DNA from: Silurus meridionalis
Taxonomy: Eukaryota; Chordata; Actinopteri; Siluriformes; Siluridae
Direction of reading: 5' to 3'
DNA: 64,000 nucleotides
Assembly (NCBI RefSeq): GCF_014805685.1
Contig: NC_060885.1
Span: 16,972,632 to 17,036,631, forward strand
Part shown: piece after piece, positions 37,753-49,578 of the stretch
Layout: every line of letters begins with the position of its first letter
Position numbering within the stretch: position 1 is the first letter of the stretch
Program-made: the position numbers and the translations under genes
The notes under the pieces: generated by a model
Databases searched by the model: none
What the model saw: only the letters and a program-made list of their open reading frames with translations
What the model was told of the DNA's origin: nothing

Positions 37753-40700
37753 ACTTACACACACAGAGACAGCAGTTTTGTTCTTATTTTTATTCTGGTT
37801 AAGCATTCTCACCTCTCCTGAGGCAGGTGTATTTGCCTTTGGTCTGTCTCATAACCCCCCACCCCCTAGATTTTCCCCAATGGTTGGGAAATAGCCATCA
37901 TAGGAAAAAAATTGACAGAAAAAAGACTGTCAATTTGTTGATAGTCTGCTCAACCTGAATCACTTGGGGACCACCCGGTGGAAATTCAGCATGAGTTTAA
38001 GACTTGAAAGGCATAGATTGTATATAAATCTTTGACTTTGACTTTTGTGTTAGTGATTGGGCAAATGGAGAAATTTGAATTTAATTCAAGTTTATTATAC
38101 ACATATTAGCAGCCTTCATATAAATGTTCCAGAATAATCTTTATGTAGGCATTTTCTTTTAAAAGTCAAAATGACTGAATTCACAAGTAACATTGTAAAC
38201 TACAATGGCGTATTAGGGCCAATATGGGATTTTTCTTTTTAAAAGAGTTGGGAGGGGAGGGGTTTTAAAATTTAGAATATTGTTAGTTTAAATTTTAGAA
38301 AAAAAAGTTTAAAACTGAGGATATTGTGAAAAAAAGCACAGTTTTTTCCTTGCAAAGTGTATATGCTGTTTCTTTCGTGATAGAAAAAAAACTCAAATTT
38401 TTTAATACTCTTTTTTTTCTCGAAAATTTTTACTTACAACATGAACATTTTGAACTCGGAAATTCCCCGCCCCTCCCCCTCCAATTCTTTTTTAATCTTA
38501 AATTTGCCCTAATACTCCATCGTAGTAAACTTATTAAAATCAATGCAAAGATTCTATGTGCCTTTTTCCTGTGGTATGAACATGAGGTTGCACACAGAAA
38601 ATTCCTTTGCTAACTTTTAACATAAGCCTTATTTTTTTGGGATGTGTTTTTTTTTTTACTTGATTTGCATGTTTTTGTAGAACTTTGTAGGACATAATTT
38701 CATTTTGATAGTATATTTATATTTAGTATATTTAGTATATTTGAGAGTATTAAATGTTTCTTTTACATTTCTCATTCAGGTGCATGGCATGGTCTGTATG
38801 ACAGCTGTAGTAAATCAATGTACCATTTGAGGTCTCCAATGTCTCCAATATTTTTAGCCATTAAGTTGCAAGGATGAAATTTGTGAAACAAGATGTTGAG
38901 ATTTATGTGATCAATTAACTTTTTTTTATTTAATTTCTTGCTTGATCTCACTGCAATATGTTTTTCAGTGGATCACACACAATAATGGCTACCAGCCTGG
39001 GGGGGTGTGGGCTAGAATGTTTCCTTTGAGACACATGAAGCCAGTCAACTGCATCTTTTCAAACTGCTGTTCAGGGCAGCATAGCACACTCAGAGGAAAG
39101 CACTAACCATCATCTTTCACATACATGAGTTTAGAAATGACTGGCTAGTGTCACTGCGATTGACAGCTCTCTTGGATGATTCGGGCACAGCTTTGCCAGA
39201 AGTCAAACACAATCTCTGTATGATAGGGCAAATGTTTTTCTGCTGCACCACCCATGAGCTTGTTTAAGAAAGAATCTTTTTGCTCATATGTATTTCAGAT
39301 GTTTTTGGCTAATTAATTATTATTACGTATACAGTACTGTGCAAACGTTTTAGGCAGGTGTAAAAAAAAAAAAAAAAAGTGTTCCAAAAATTGTTACTAG
39401 CTTATTTTTGTCAATAAACAAAATGTAAAGTAAATGAACAGAAGAGGAATCTAAGTCAAATCACTATTTGGTGTGCAAGCAGCAAATCAGCAAAACAGCA
39501 TCAATTGTTCTAGGTACACTTGCACACAGTTTTTGTAGGAACTTGGCAGGTAGATTGTTCTACTTTGGGAAAAACTAAGATCTTTTCAAATCCTTGTCTC
39601 ATCATGTAATGGCAGACAGTATTGATAATGTTGAGATCAGGGCTTTAAAGAGGTCAAACCATCACCTCCAGGACTCCTTGTTCTCTATGCTGAAGATAGG
39701 TCTTAATGAGATTGGCTGTATGTATGGGGTCTTTCCAAGGAACCTCCGCTGTTCTTCAATGTTACTTGCAGACACTCATTATTGTACTGCTCTCCAGCCC
39801 TTTGGTAAACAACTTGCTTCCAGCTACAGCTAGTACAATTTTGCAGCTGCTGCCATTTTTTTTAGCACCCCACTTATTATGTTTTCATGCATAGTTGAGT
39901 CGTTTCCACATAAGAGGTATGGCTTTTTGGCCACAACTCTTTCATGAAGAGCATTTCTGACCAGACTTCTCCAGAGATTGGAGGGGTTTACCTGGGTCCC
40001 ACTGGATTCCACTGGAAGAGTGCTGGACCTCTTCTGGTGACAAAGGAAAGTAAGCATAATGTGCCTTTCATCCGCTGCATTAAGTTTACTTGGCCGACCA
40101 CTACGCCTACAGCCTCAATGATGCCTGTTTATTTATGCTTGTTCAAAATAGCTTGAACAGCAGACTCTGAAACTCTTACTTTGTTGGCTTATGCAGTACC
40201 TTGTGCAGTACATTGTACCTTGTGTTTTGTTTCTGAGCTCAGTCTTGCCATGGTGTATGGCCTATGACATAAAACTGTCTTTCTCAACCTCACCGTAGTA
40301 GCGAGGTTTGGCTGTTCCTTAACCAAGATTAAACCTCCTACACAGCTGTTTCTTTATCAGATAATGTGTGTGTTTTAAAGCTTGCAAGTGTAAGAATTGT
40401 TTAAAAAAAAATACAAATAAAAAGATTAAAGGGTAGTCATACCAAATATTGATCTAATTTCGAGTTGTCTTCTGTTTGCTTACTTTGCATTTTGTAAATT
40501 ATAATTATAATTATAAAATATTAAGATTTTTTAAAGCACTGATACTCTACAGAGTTTCTTCACACCTGCCTAAAATTTTTGCACAGTGTACATATCATTG
40601 GTGCAGATTAAATTATTACAATTTTCTCAACACTGGGGCCTGTAAGCGACTTTGACCTTTATGACCCTCAAGGGGGTAATGTTGCCAATTGTCCACTTTG

Positions 40701-43187
40701 GGTGAGTCTGTGCCCACTATAGCCTCAGAATCCTTTTCTTGGCTGATGGCAGTAGAAACCAATGTGGTCTGCCCATCTGCCTTGAAGTTTGTAGTGTTGT
40801 TCTGTGATAATTTTTGTGCTCAAACATTTGGAGCTAAAGTAGACTAGCTAGTTTGACCCACTCTGGAGATTTTGCCTTCATAACCACTCACTCTACTTTT
40901 TTTTCTTGCAACCAGATTTTTTTTTTTTTTGGAACCATCCTGTGTAAACTTTGCTGCACCTGAAAATCACCAAAAATCAGCAGTTTTAAAAAACTCAAAC
41001 CAGCTTGTGCCTGGCACCAACATATCAACATTAAAAGTCACTGAGACCATGTTTTATTCCGATTCTAAGATGTGGTGTGAACATTACTTAAGCTTGAATG
41101 TAATATTTTATAATTGGTTTCCAACAATACTGAGAAATTACAAAAAACTTTTTAGAAACTATATAAAGTTAATTTAGAGTATATGATCATTTTGACTTTT
41201 TCTTAATGCTGTATTTTATTAGTACTCTTTTCTGAATTTGTAGCTACACACATTTATGAAAGTCTATCAGTCAGTAAAAAAATATATATTAGAGCATGTT
41301 TTTAATAGAGCAGCTGCATTGGGAAATGAATGGAGTAATGTCAGTTTCATTAGAGGCAGGTTAGTTGGAGAAGCTCAGCTTTTGGCTGGTGGAGATTAGC
41401 ACACTGCCTCCCTCTAATGCTTTAATTGTTTTGCTCCTCAGAGCCTCCCTGCTTGGCAGAGTTAGAGAGGATCCAAATGCAGGAAGGAGCCAAAAAGAAG
41501 CCAGGTATGTATGAACAGTCATATGGGAAGCATTTGAGCCAAGAACCAGGAGGGGGGGGGCTGAAACATTGTGCAATAAGAAGGGATACAGGAAAAAGAA
41601 AATGTGAGCAAGATGCCGAAACCGAAGTGAAGAACTACAGAGAGAAGGGGATAATTTTGGTAAAGGACAGATTGATCAAACATCACAGAGGAGATGCTGG
41701 AGGAGTTTCATTAAGCAGATGACAAGCACAAGGCTGGGATTAGCTGTTAATCAGGCATGGGGATTAACATGGAGCAGAGCTGGCAGTGGGCAGTGTTGCA
41801 TGTTTGGCTCTGTCGTCAGCAGGAATCGCCGAGGACATGCAGATGCAGGAATCAGCCAGAGGTGGCCAAACTCACACATACTCCCCAATGCCTTACCACA
41901 AGCTGGCATCATCACCATAGTGATCTGTTCCATTTGTCTTCTAAAATGCACATCAGTGTTTTTTTAGGCATAGCCACAAAAAAAAGTGAAAATGCATTTT
42001 TGTTCTGTTTTGTACACATAATATATGCAGTTTATCTTTTTACTGTTAAAAAATATTACATTGAGTAATCAGATGGAAAGTCCTTCTCAAGGTTGTTCCC
42101 TGCACACTGCTGTCATTTGGCTTGGGTGCATGACCGATTATTTGCAGAACTAAGGCTGCTTTGCAATCTCAGCTATAGTGCTATGCTCAATTTGATTGAT
42201 GCATGATGCGAGATCGGAAAAAAAATAAATCATGACACGTCTGAAATGAACACGCGTGTTTTTAGGTACATATATCCCCAGCTGTGATGAGGATGGATAT
42301 TATAGGAAGCTGCAATGTGACCAAAGCAAGGGGGAGTGCTGGTGTGTAGACCAGCATGGAGAAGAGTTAATGGGCTCCAGAATCCATGGCAACACTGACT
42401 GTGGTAAGCACACACAACGTGCAGCAACACAAACACACATACCGAGAGCACAAGGCCTCCTTTGTTGCATGGGCTTAGATACACAAAACCATCAGTCACC
42501 CCTCTGACAGAAGACCAAGTGTTACATTCATTAGACCAGGTTCATTACCATTCCAAAAGAGCAGTTGTCTCACTTGAAATAAAGGTCTGTAAGATTAATT
42601 ACTACTGGCTGTGATGAACCTGCAGGTGATAAGAACAAATACTCTGACAGGCTTAAAATAGCCATTAAAAAGCCCAATTTCTAAGCCACAGGGCTTGTTT
42701 GTTTTGTTCAAACAGGTAGCTGAAGCATTCTCATTTCTTCCATTGGTACATTGCTCATTTTGCTGGAATTGAATGTTATTTGATGTTCTCAAAGCAAACT
42801 GCTTCCTTTCTTTTTAGTTTTCATTAATAGGTGAACACACAACATGCTTGTCATTTGTCACACTTGAAGCAATTCAATTTGTAATTTAGCCATTGTTAAA
42901 AGGAAATTGCACAGTTTGTGGTAGATTTCCTGCGATTGTTTTGATATGCAGAAATCATGTTTAACTGATAAAATTAAACAGCAGATTTATTAAATGTTAC
43001 ATGAACATTATGTCTTCTTAATTTGGATTTGTGTTTGCTAGATGAGGTGGCTGGCTACTCGGGGGATTTTGGAAGTGGTGTGGGATGGGAGGATGAGGAG
43101 GAGAAAGAAGCAGAGGACACCGGAGAAGAGGCTGAAGAAGAGGAGGAGGAGATGGGGGAAATGGATGATGGTGGTTATATCTGGTAA
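17967..43187 (+). CDS. spock2: testican-2 (SPARC/osteonectin, cwcv and kazal-like domains proteoglycan 2)
   Basis: Secreted extracellular-matrix proteoglycan, mostly neural in vertebrates (family knowledge). Exons: 17967-18158, 27148-27156, 27432-27477, 29831-29945, 33185-33290, 34100-34214, 35035-35157, 35466-35684, 41442-41504, 42266-42403, 43042-43187; total 1272 nt, 423 residues (human 424). Residues 1-22 form a hydrophobic signal peptide; the testican N-terminal signature (NFMEDEQWLATIS, IKHWNRFRD) follows. Residues 89-120 hold the follistatin-like cysteines (CQKVKCSPHKVC), and 137-185 the Kazal domain (VCGSDGHNYASQCKLQHQAC). Residues 197-308 are the SPARC calcium-binding domain (DLADLGDRLRDWFQLL, SKLDTNNDLYLDQTELAAIN, CIRPFFNSCDSYRDGKVSTA). 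Residues 311-375 are thyroglobulin type-1 (CLAELERIQMQE, CDEDGYYRKLQCD, the namesake CWCV). The tail has Ser382-Gly and Ser387-Gly glycosaminoglycan sites, then a Glu run ending DDGGYIW. Oddities: 9-nt exon 2 and a GC-AG intron after exon 4. ATG ATG begins the frame; I used the first. Confidence 0.95.
18159..27147. other. spock2: spock2 intron 1 (~9 kb)
   Basis: Long first intron, mostly free of recognisable transposons apart from a fragment at about 19278-19420 that resembles the dispersed repeat at 10117. Several stretches have balanced composition and no repeat signature (about 21560-21800, 22310-22640, 24000-24260); they are the best candidates for conserved regulatory DNA. No internal gene is supported. 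Confidence 0.55.
27148..27156 (+). other. spock2: 9-nt microexon of spock2 (codons for Glu-Val-Glu)
   Basis: GAAGTAGAG lies between a long pyrimidine-rich acceptor (TTTCACCAG) and a donor GTCAGT. It is phase 0 on both sides and supplies the EVE that follows FRD and precedes DDYI in testican-2. Removing it keeps the frame, so it could be an alternative cassette. UGC-containing pyrimidine motifs (TCTGCTT twice) lie within 60 nt upstream, as in neural microexons. Confidence 0.85.
28283..28382. repeat. near-perfect 39-bp inverted repeat with 22-nt loop
   Basis: Left arm 28283-28321 and right arm 28344-28382 are reverse complements at 37 of 39 positions (one C/T and one C/C mismatch). The loop is 28322-28343. 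It sits in spock2 intron 3 and folds as a single long hairpin on either strand. Candidate microRNA/hairpin RNA precursor or tiny foldback MITE; no mature-miRNA match is claimed. Confidence 0.85.
29169..29182. promoter_or_regulatory. X-box (RFX-type) motif
   Basis: GTTGCTATGGCAAC fits the RFX consensus GTHNYYATRRNAAC at every position, as an imperfect palindrome. It lies in spock2 intron 3. Functional role is inferred. Confidence 0.4.
29946..33184 (+). other. spock2: GC-AG intron of spock2 (intron 4)
   Basis: The exon ends TACAG and the intron starts GCAAGA, the usual context of GC donors; the acceptor is TTTTACAG. The phase closes exactly (AG + G gives Arg) and no GT donor close by would keep the testican reading. 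The intron holds a small transposon at 32649-33036. Confidence 0.75.
32649..33036. mobile_element. small non-autonomous DNA transposon remnant (Tc1-like)
   Basis: Bounded by imperfect inverted ends: ACAATATATGGACAAAATAT on the left and, reverse-complemented, TACAATATGTACAAATGTAT on the right. The inside carries GTGTTCAATAGGGTTGAGGT, frequent in fish Tc1-type elements. No ORF. Confidence 0.55.
35738..36689. mobile_element. ~0.95-kb non-autonomous DNA transposon (MITE) with TA-type ends
   Basis: Left end TACCGTATTTTCTGGACTAT and right end (reverse complement) TACCATAATTTCCGGACTAT agree at 17 of 20 bases, with TA at both borders. Inner ends carry matching GCGGCTTAT-type motifs. CpG is markedly richer inside than in the flanking intron, a sign of a separate origin. 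No transposase ORF. I recall these termini as common in fish but cannot name the family. Confidence 0.7.
36800..36907. repeat. 33-bp inverted repeat (27 bp perfect), 42-nt loop
   Basis: Left arm 36800-36832 and right arm 36875-36907. The inner 27 bp are perfect complements (ACAGTCTATA... to AGATTTATCT), and the outer 6 continue with one mismatch. It is AT-rich and lies in spock2 intron 8, downstream of the MITE. Confidence 0.85.
37689..37750. repeat. (AC)n microsatellite
   Basis: About 30 AC repeats in spock2 intron 8. Confidence 0.95.
38200..38525. mobile_element. 326-bp MITE with 20-bp terminal inverted repeats and TAAA target duplication
   Basis: Left end CTACAATGGCGTATTAGGGC; right end reverse-complemented CTACGATGGAGTATTAGGGC (18 of 20). 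Both sides are flanked by TAAA, a probable 4-bp target-site duplication. Subterminal G-rich and C-rich tracts (GGGAGGGGAGGGG; CGCCCCTCCCCCTCC) are complementary, so most of the element can fold back. No ORF. Confidence 0.75.
39330..40590 (-). mobile_element. degraded Tc1-like transposon
   Basis: Terminal inverted repeats TACAGTACTGTGCAAACGTT and (reverse complement of the right end) TACACTGTGCAAAAATTTTA, both continuing into TTTTAGGCAGGTGT, with TA borders. The minus strand at 39830-40057 encodes a transposase piece including FLCHQKRSSTLPVESSG and LHERVVAKKPYL. Poly(A) growth and frame breaks show it is dead. Confidence 0.8.
40591..41441. other. end of spock2 intron 8
   Basis: No element recognised. 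AT-rich apart from the last 100 bases, which lead into the acceptor CTCCTCAG of exon 9. Confidence 0.5.
41505..42265. other. spock2 intron 9
   Basis: 761-bp intron between the two thyroglobulin-domain exons. The 41720-41930 part has balanced composition and could be conserved, but nothing specific is seen. Confidence 0.5.
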
Positions 43188-46100
43188 ACCAAAATGAAAT
43201 GGTTGCCTGGTCAAGCGAGCTTTACTTTGACCACTGATTCAGAGGCAGCTCCATCTCTTGCTGACAAAAAAATGGTGGAAACTGAATGGTTGGACATCTC
43301 TACACTGCACTCCAAACAGCATTGGCCATGGTTGGGGGGGGGTCGAGTTGTGATGAGTGTAGTAAAATAATTGGTATGGCAAAGAGTTTTTAAAAAAAGA
43401 TCTTATATATACACTTGTGAATTTTTTTTTTGTTGTATGTTCAAGATTGTGATCTTCAGATAAAGTCAATAGCATCAGCAACCATAAGCTGGAAACTAGG
43501 TAATTGATAACTGGACATTTTCTGTTTAGATGAACTGGAGCTTTGCAAATGCTATACTGCGTGCTTCATCTCACCACTTGACACGTTATTCTTATGCAAG
43601 AAGCATACATTGAATGCACAATATATATTTTTAAATGTTACCATTTAGCCCCAGACTTTTATGGTAGCATTTAGATGGAAACTAGACAGACAGACCTTAA
43701 GCGAGAATAAACGAATGACTGAATTTTGAAACTGAGCTTTGGTGAACATTCACAGGTTTACCCAACTCTGTATAGTTTTACAAATTCAAACATGCTCTGA
43801 TAACTAGACACAACTCTGATTCATTATCAGACTACCAAGAGTTTCTGTCATTTAAAGATACAGCACGTCCCGTTGTCTATCATTTGTGCAAAATTATTTC
43901 ATTTTTCGTCGGTCAGATAAAAAAAAAGAAAAAGAAAGGCCATGCTTCGCATATTCCTTACAATATTCTGCACTTATGTCCTTTCACACAGTTATTCAAT
44001 TGAAGGCATTTTTATTGCATTTGAGCAAATAACTGATGTCCTAAAAGTGGATATAATGTGGGTTGTGAAGCACTGTTTCTTGAAACTTCCGACATTTTCC
44101 GAACTCAGCAACTTTTTTTTTTTCCTTTTGTAAAATTATGCTGTTTTACATGTCATTCATCTGTTTTATCATAAAATCTGCTTAAAAAGTAGGCTAGGAA
44201 GAAAAAAAAAAATGCATTTGCTCTGAAATAACAGTATGTCACAGTAAATATATCTATGAATAGCAGTATGGAAAATAAGATACTCAACCTGACGACAGCC
44301 AGGGGGGTCTGTCCGTCATTCTATTTGTCTGTCGACCAAATCAGATCCTCTCATCGACCACGGAGAAAGAGGAGTCTATTGTAGTTACTAGGTGTACATA
44401 GTTTTGCTGCAAGGGTTTCTAGTTTTGGTTTACACTGAGGAAAACTACATTTATGTACCAAATGCATTGACATTCTTGGTATAAATGTTACAATTACCAG
44501 AAAAGACTTAACTTACAAGATTTCAGGGTGTCTCTGGTGTCAGTTAGATGAGAAGACATCAGGCCCCAGTGATTTCATACACATAAAGACAAGACTTTTT
44601 GCATAAACATTGTGCAATACATATCAAACACTGAATAAGTCATTACAAACCCCTTCTGGAGAGAACAACACTGTTTGAAAACGCATTTCTTTGCTCAGCA
44701 CAAGACGGATGGGCATCGTGCATAATCCATACTCCATGCAGATCTTAAATGTGTGCAAATCACTGATATTATCTGGTATAGTAATGCATTCTGACAGATC
44801 CAGGCTGTGAGCTCTAAGCAGGATTGGGTGTGTGATGTAATAGGATGTAATGTGCTTGTCTTCTCTTTAAATCAACAACAGATAACAAGTAGTTCTGAAG
44901 AATGAATAATAATAGGATTTCTTCTTTTTTCCCCCCCAGAAGGATTAAGGTTTAATACATGCCATTAGAGTGCCTGTCACTTCAGTCAGATTTTGAGAAG
45001 ATAACTTTTTGTTTGTTTTCCTCGCGTGTATGAGGGCATCACCTGTGAGTATGGATTAAATTGCATATGGTTGTATTGTCATAAAAACATTTATCATTGT
45101 AAATAGTTGGAGTATACAGACACATCGTACTTGCCCTGGCAATTGCATTATATTTGCATTTAGTTGCATGTTTCTTTGTCCCAATGTATCATCTTTTTTT
45201 GGCTTGGTATAATAACGATTAAAGGCATTGGGCCCCAAACATCGTGTTCTCTTGTACTGGTTAATTCTGCATTTAAGCGTATAATCAGACGTGCTCTCAT
45301 CAGGTGGCAAAAACAAATTAGTTCTTCTCTCCTGTTGATAAAAAGCAATGATGAGATGTAAAACTTGGCAGTAATTGATCCCAGCAGGTTCAACCCATTT
45401 ATGACCTTGTGTTTTTGAAAAAGATGCAGACTTCAAATGTTCACTTCAAGTGCTGCATTGCATCAAACTGAAATACATTTACCACTGCACTTTCCTCTGC
45501 TTTTGTGAAACTAAGACCACTTAGACTCAACCATATACTTCTAGTAATTCTGTAAATATAAACCTGGTATCTGTAATGCCATAAAGGACATCCAATTATT
45601 ATAGTGGCAATAAGCATTGATTAACACTGTAGGAAAATTCAAGGTGGATCTCTAAGCTTTGCTTCAGCATGTTTGAAATATTTTAAAGAAAAAGGAAAAA
45701 CAATATATGGGGCTTTTATTTGACACACAGTGAGTTTACAATCTGAGTCTAAAATACAACATGTCAGAATCAAAAGACTTTTTTTCCCCAGTCATGTTAA
45801 TGAGCAGATGAGCCAGTTAGACTTCATATTATAAGCTGTGGAAAGGAGAATTTGTGAACGCAGCAGTAACAGTCCATAGTGTGTCTCCAGTCTGAGAACA
45901 ACTGCTTCAGGCTTTGTTTGTTTTCTAATCAGACTCTCCTTCCCCCCCAGCCTTACTTCAGTCAGTTTCATTCAGAGTGCCTGATAGTCTCCTAAGCATA
46001 AATAATACTGACAACAATATGCATGAAGAGTCACACCACCTGAGGGCATTCCCATTTTCAATTTTTCAAATTTGACATCCATTTCATGCCTGACTTAATA

Positions 46101-46564
46101 TTGGCCCACTCTACAACGGAACAAGAAGATACATTTTCAGGAACAATACCCCAAATGACATTGCAAAATAGAATAAAATCGCAAAATCTTTTTTTCTTAT
46201 TAAAAATGTATTTAAAATCATTAGAACACTACAATGTTGTAGTAATTTATATATTTTAAAAGTTGCTTAAACCAATTTTTTTAAATCTATAATTTTCATA
46301 AGTATACGCAATTGTTTCTATAAGTCTCTATACTTAAAAATTATAATTACATTTGATGTCCGCCAGTCTTTTACATCTATCGACCAATGAAAAAATGATC
46401 AGAAAATTATGACCTCAAAATCAACTTCCTGCCTTTCTATTCTTTCAGTAGACAATCAGCAATTCGAAGTTAAGCAGTGTTTGTTAATGCAATTGTGGAA
46501 TGTAAAATGCAACAGGTTGCACATAATGACATCATTGATATTTGCAGTCGGACATAATGTGTAT
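43188..46564. other. spock2 3' UTR and convergent spacer to tysnd1
   Basis: A first AATAAA (plus strand) is at 43706-43711, about 520 nt after the spock2 stop; longer 3' UTR forms are possible because the next gene faces the other way, 3.4 kb on. No coding sequence, transposon or RNA gene is supported here. Confidence 0.5.
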
Positions 46565-48892
46565 TCACAGCTTACTTTCAGGAATCTGAAGTCTCCACAC
46601 TTTCCTAACCTCAGCTTCTGTACTGTCCAGTTCCTGAAAGACTGCAGGGTCTTGTGTTTGTGCAAAGCGACTCAGAAGAGGCGCCAACACAGTAACTGGG
46701 ATGCTGAAGTTTAAATGGGGATATGTGACCTTGGCTGCAAAGTCTCTTGTATTACTGGACACAATACCTGGATAAAAGCAAAAATATTTATGGGTCGTTA
46801 GATGGATATGATGGAGATATTGTAACTTGAACCTTAATTACACTTTAATAATAGATAATATTCTGGAATGCTTTATTTTACTAGTCGGCTAAAAACCTTT
46901 GGAAACATTAGTTAAATAATGCCCCCTACTGATTAAAATCAACATAACTCAGTGTCTCAATAGCCATATTGATGTGTGTATGTTGACTGTAGGAATGTTA
47001 ATAGGAGTGAAAATGAGTTCCAATATACAAGTAATTGTACAATTAATTGCACAAGAAATGAGGCCATTGCAGAAAATTATTTAACACTGTGTTACCTAGC
47101 AACTCGCCCGTTTTGGCACGAACGACAGCCCCACCACTGGCTCCACAATTCACCGCACAGGTTGTCTGCAGCATCACTGGCTTGTTTTGCAGGTGCACAA
47201 CTCTGGAGAGAATCCCTGAGGTCAGGGAAGGGCCACAGGTTTTTCCTAAAGCTCCATAACCCAGCACAAGCACATCCTCACCTAAAAACAGAAATCAGCT
47301 GATCTTTAACGTAGCTGCTAAATAATGCATCTGGTTTTAATCCCATTCATTTAAAACAATCCAGAACTATCATTTAATCTCAAAAGAACAGAAAAGTTTT
47401 TTCCATGAGCTTTACTTTATTCTCATAAACTTCATTTATGACAGTCTGTGAATTTAGGGGTAAGGGAAGGGTGAAAAGAAGTGACTACAAGAACTACAAA
47501 AATGGCAGTGTGACTTATAAGTGCTATTAGTTAACATGCAGCTATTCACACCGACTCTCGTCTTACCAGGCACAAATTTGGTGGTTATCTGAGGCACTAT
47601 GACGTGTGGAAAAGGCTCCTGAAGCTGCACAACAGCAATATCATAAGGAGAAGTGATCTTTGTAGAAAACAGCACTCTGCTACTCACAGTCTGAGATCTG
47701 ATAGTGAAAAGACCAGGTTTTAACAATTGTTCATTTAGAAATGATTATGGTGGCTTAAAATACATATAATGCATATAAATATATGTACAGTATATATGTA
47801 ATATATAATAATAAAAAAAAATGCATGATACAACCTTTGACTAGTACTGAGAGTGACTTTAAGAAGCTGTCTCCCATTCACAACGTGTCTGCACGTTAAC
47901 ACCAAATATGGACTTAACATGATTCCAGAACCCCAAACGTGTCCACATTCAACCACAACCACCATGGGGTAGTTTCCATTTTCTGCATTTTGGTGTGCAT
48001 CACACGTAACATGAGGTATATCAGTGAAAGTGTGTGTTGATATCTGTCTCAATGTCTGATGAGAGGTTACAGCCTGTAATATGTTTCTCAAAATTAAATG
48101 CAGTGAACACACTAAAGTCAGCCCAATCCATTCGTTTGACTTCCAACACAGCGGGGAAGTGATTAAGCCAACAAGATAAAACTTGTCTCCATCACTAATG
48201 AAGAGGCCTCCTCCCTGAGTGCCAGGCAGACAGCGAGCATCTGTCAAAATCAACGCATTCTCCTCTCCAGCCAGGTTGCTCACGATGCCTTTGCTCAGTG
48301 TACTCATGAAAAGATCTGGACAAAAAGAACCGAATGGAGATCCACACGCTACGACCGAGCATCCTTTGGCAAGCATTGTGCTCTTTATCCAAGGAACAGG
48401 ATCAACTTGGGCATTTGTGGTCATTTTTAGCACTGCAAACCAGCTCAAGAAATTGGAGTTGTAGGGAATATCACGGTCCTCATCACAATCAGTAAACTTC
48501 CACTGCTCAGAGCCAGTAAAGAGGTTTTGAAAAGCCCCCTGGAACTCTACACAGTTGATCATCATGAGCAGCTCAGCAGGTTTATGGCACGTTGGTAACG
48601 CATTTGTATTGGATCTCTTGTTGGTGCCCTGGTCCACCTTTCCATCAACGTAGTCTATGTAAATTTGAATTTTGCTGCTAAATTTGTCAGCAAATAATAT
48701 TTTGGGGTTTTGGCTTATACACTCTTTATCTAGCAGGAAACGAGAAAGCACCAGACCGCTGCAGAGCAGAAGGCCAGACTGATGGCTCAACACCACTCCA
48801 CTGCAGCTCAATGGATTTCCATTCGACTCCTGCGTCTCACTGCAGCTGTTTTCAGAAACAGAGACAACACAGCACATCTGCTCAACAGACAT
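46565..48892 (-). CDS. tysnd1: peroxisomal leader-peptide-processing protease (trypsin domain containing 1)
   Basis: Peroxisomal serine protease that trims PTS2 leaders and processes beta-oxidation enzymes (family knowledge). Exons on minus: 47835-48892, 47567-47697, 47096-47281, 46565-46767; 1578 nt, 525 residues (human 566). The start is the MSVEQMCCVVSVS methionine; the frame continues upstream without a further ATG. The N-terminal half has family blocks SCSGVVLSHQSGLLLCSG, VACGSPFGSFCPDLF, LTDARCLPGTQGGGLF and PLCWKSNEW. The C-terminal trypsin-like domain begins at VVVVECGHVWGSGIML. The inferred triad is His336 (TCRHVV), Asp372 (SPYDIAVVQL) and Ser445 (CGASGGA). The protein ends in Ser-Lys-Leu, the type-1 peroxisomal targeting signal. 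Last-exon text TYPHLNFSIPVTVL is nearly invariant in the family. The motif after the serine reads GGA where I remember GGP in human. Confidence 0.94.
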
Positions 48893-49194
48893 TTTACAAA
48901 TTAAAAATTTAACACACACACTTTGGAGATATTCAGCCACTATTTCTCCAAATCGCAAATAAACCCAGTTTCATCCATGTAACTTGCAGCCTACTTATGA
49001 CTAACTGCGTTCGTGGTCCGTTCGTATAACGCAAACCAAATAAAGAACAGCACCAAAATGGCACAAACGACGTAATGCACATCGAATGGCTTCAACTCAT
49101 TCTACTTTACATTAGACATGTAAAGCACAGCCATCGTTACAAACCGCACTGCTGCTGCCTCACCAACACGCCACAGTAGGTCAAAATGAAACAC

Positions 49195-49300
49195 TTCCGG
49201 GTTTCATCTCATTGGTCGTTGTACCGGTGTTCATCGTTTCCCATTGGCCCTAAAGTATAACCTTTAAGTATCCCGTGTCCTGATTGGGGCAGGGCCAAAA
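49195..49300 (-). promoter_or_regulatory. tysnd1: tysnd1 upstream region with three inverted CCAAT boxes
   Basis: ATTGG occurs three times (near 49212, 49243 and 49284), each reading CCAAT on the minus strand in the direction of tysnd1, 320-390 bp upstream of the start codon. There is no TATA box. A housekeeping-type promoter is inferred. Confidence 0.4.
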
Positions 49301-49513
49301 CAGCAACGCCTAGTTACATGGAACCACTATTCAGTTTTTAATATAGATTTTTCGTTATGCAAATAGTTCAAAAAAATTCTTTCCAGGGTCGTGGTTATGT
49401 AAACAACATGCAAATGATTAATACGTTAACATAAAAATGTATTTCTCACACAAACCCATGCTTTTTTGAACATCCAGTTTTCAGATGTAGACCCTCATCC
49501 CTTAACCACTCTG

Positions 49514-49575
<62 letters not shown>
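49514..49575. repeat. (GT)n microsatellite
   Basis: About 30 GT repeats. The preceding CCCTCATCCCTTAACCACTC may be a leftover tRNA-like SINE tail. Confidence 0.95.

Positions 49576-49578
<3 letters not shown>

Noticed and set aside
39830..40057. Functional transposase gene
   Set aside because: Only the N-terminal part is open; the rest is interrupted, so the element is dead.
48219..48464. Open frame on plus within tysnd1 exon 1
   Set aside because: Shadow of the long tysnd1 exon on the opposite strand.
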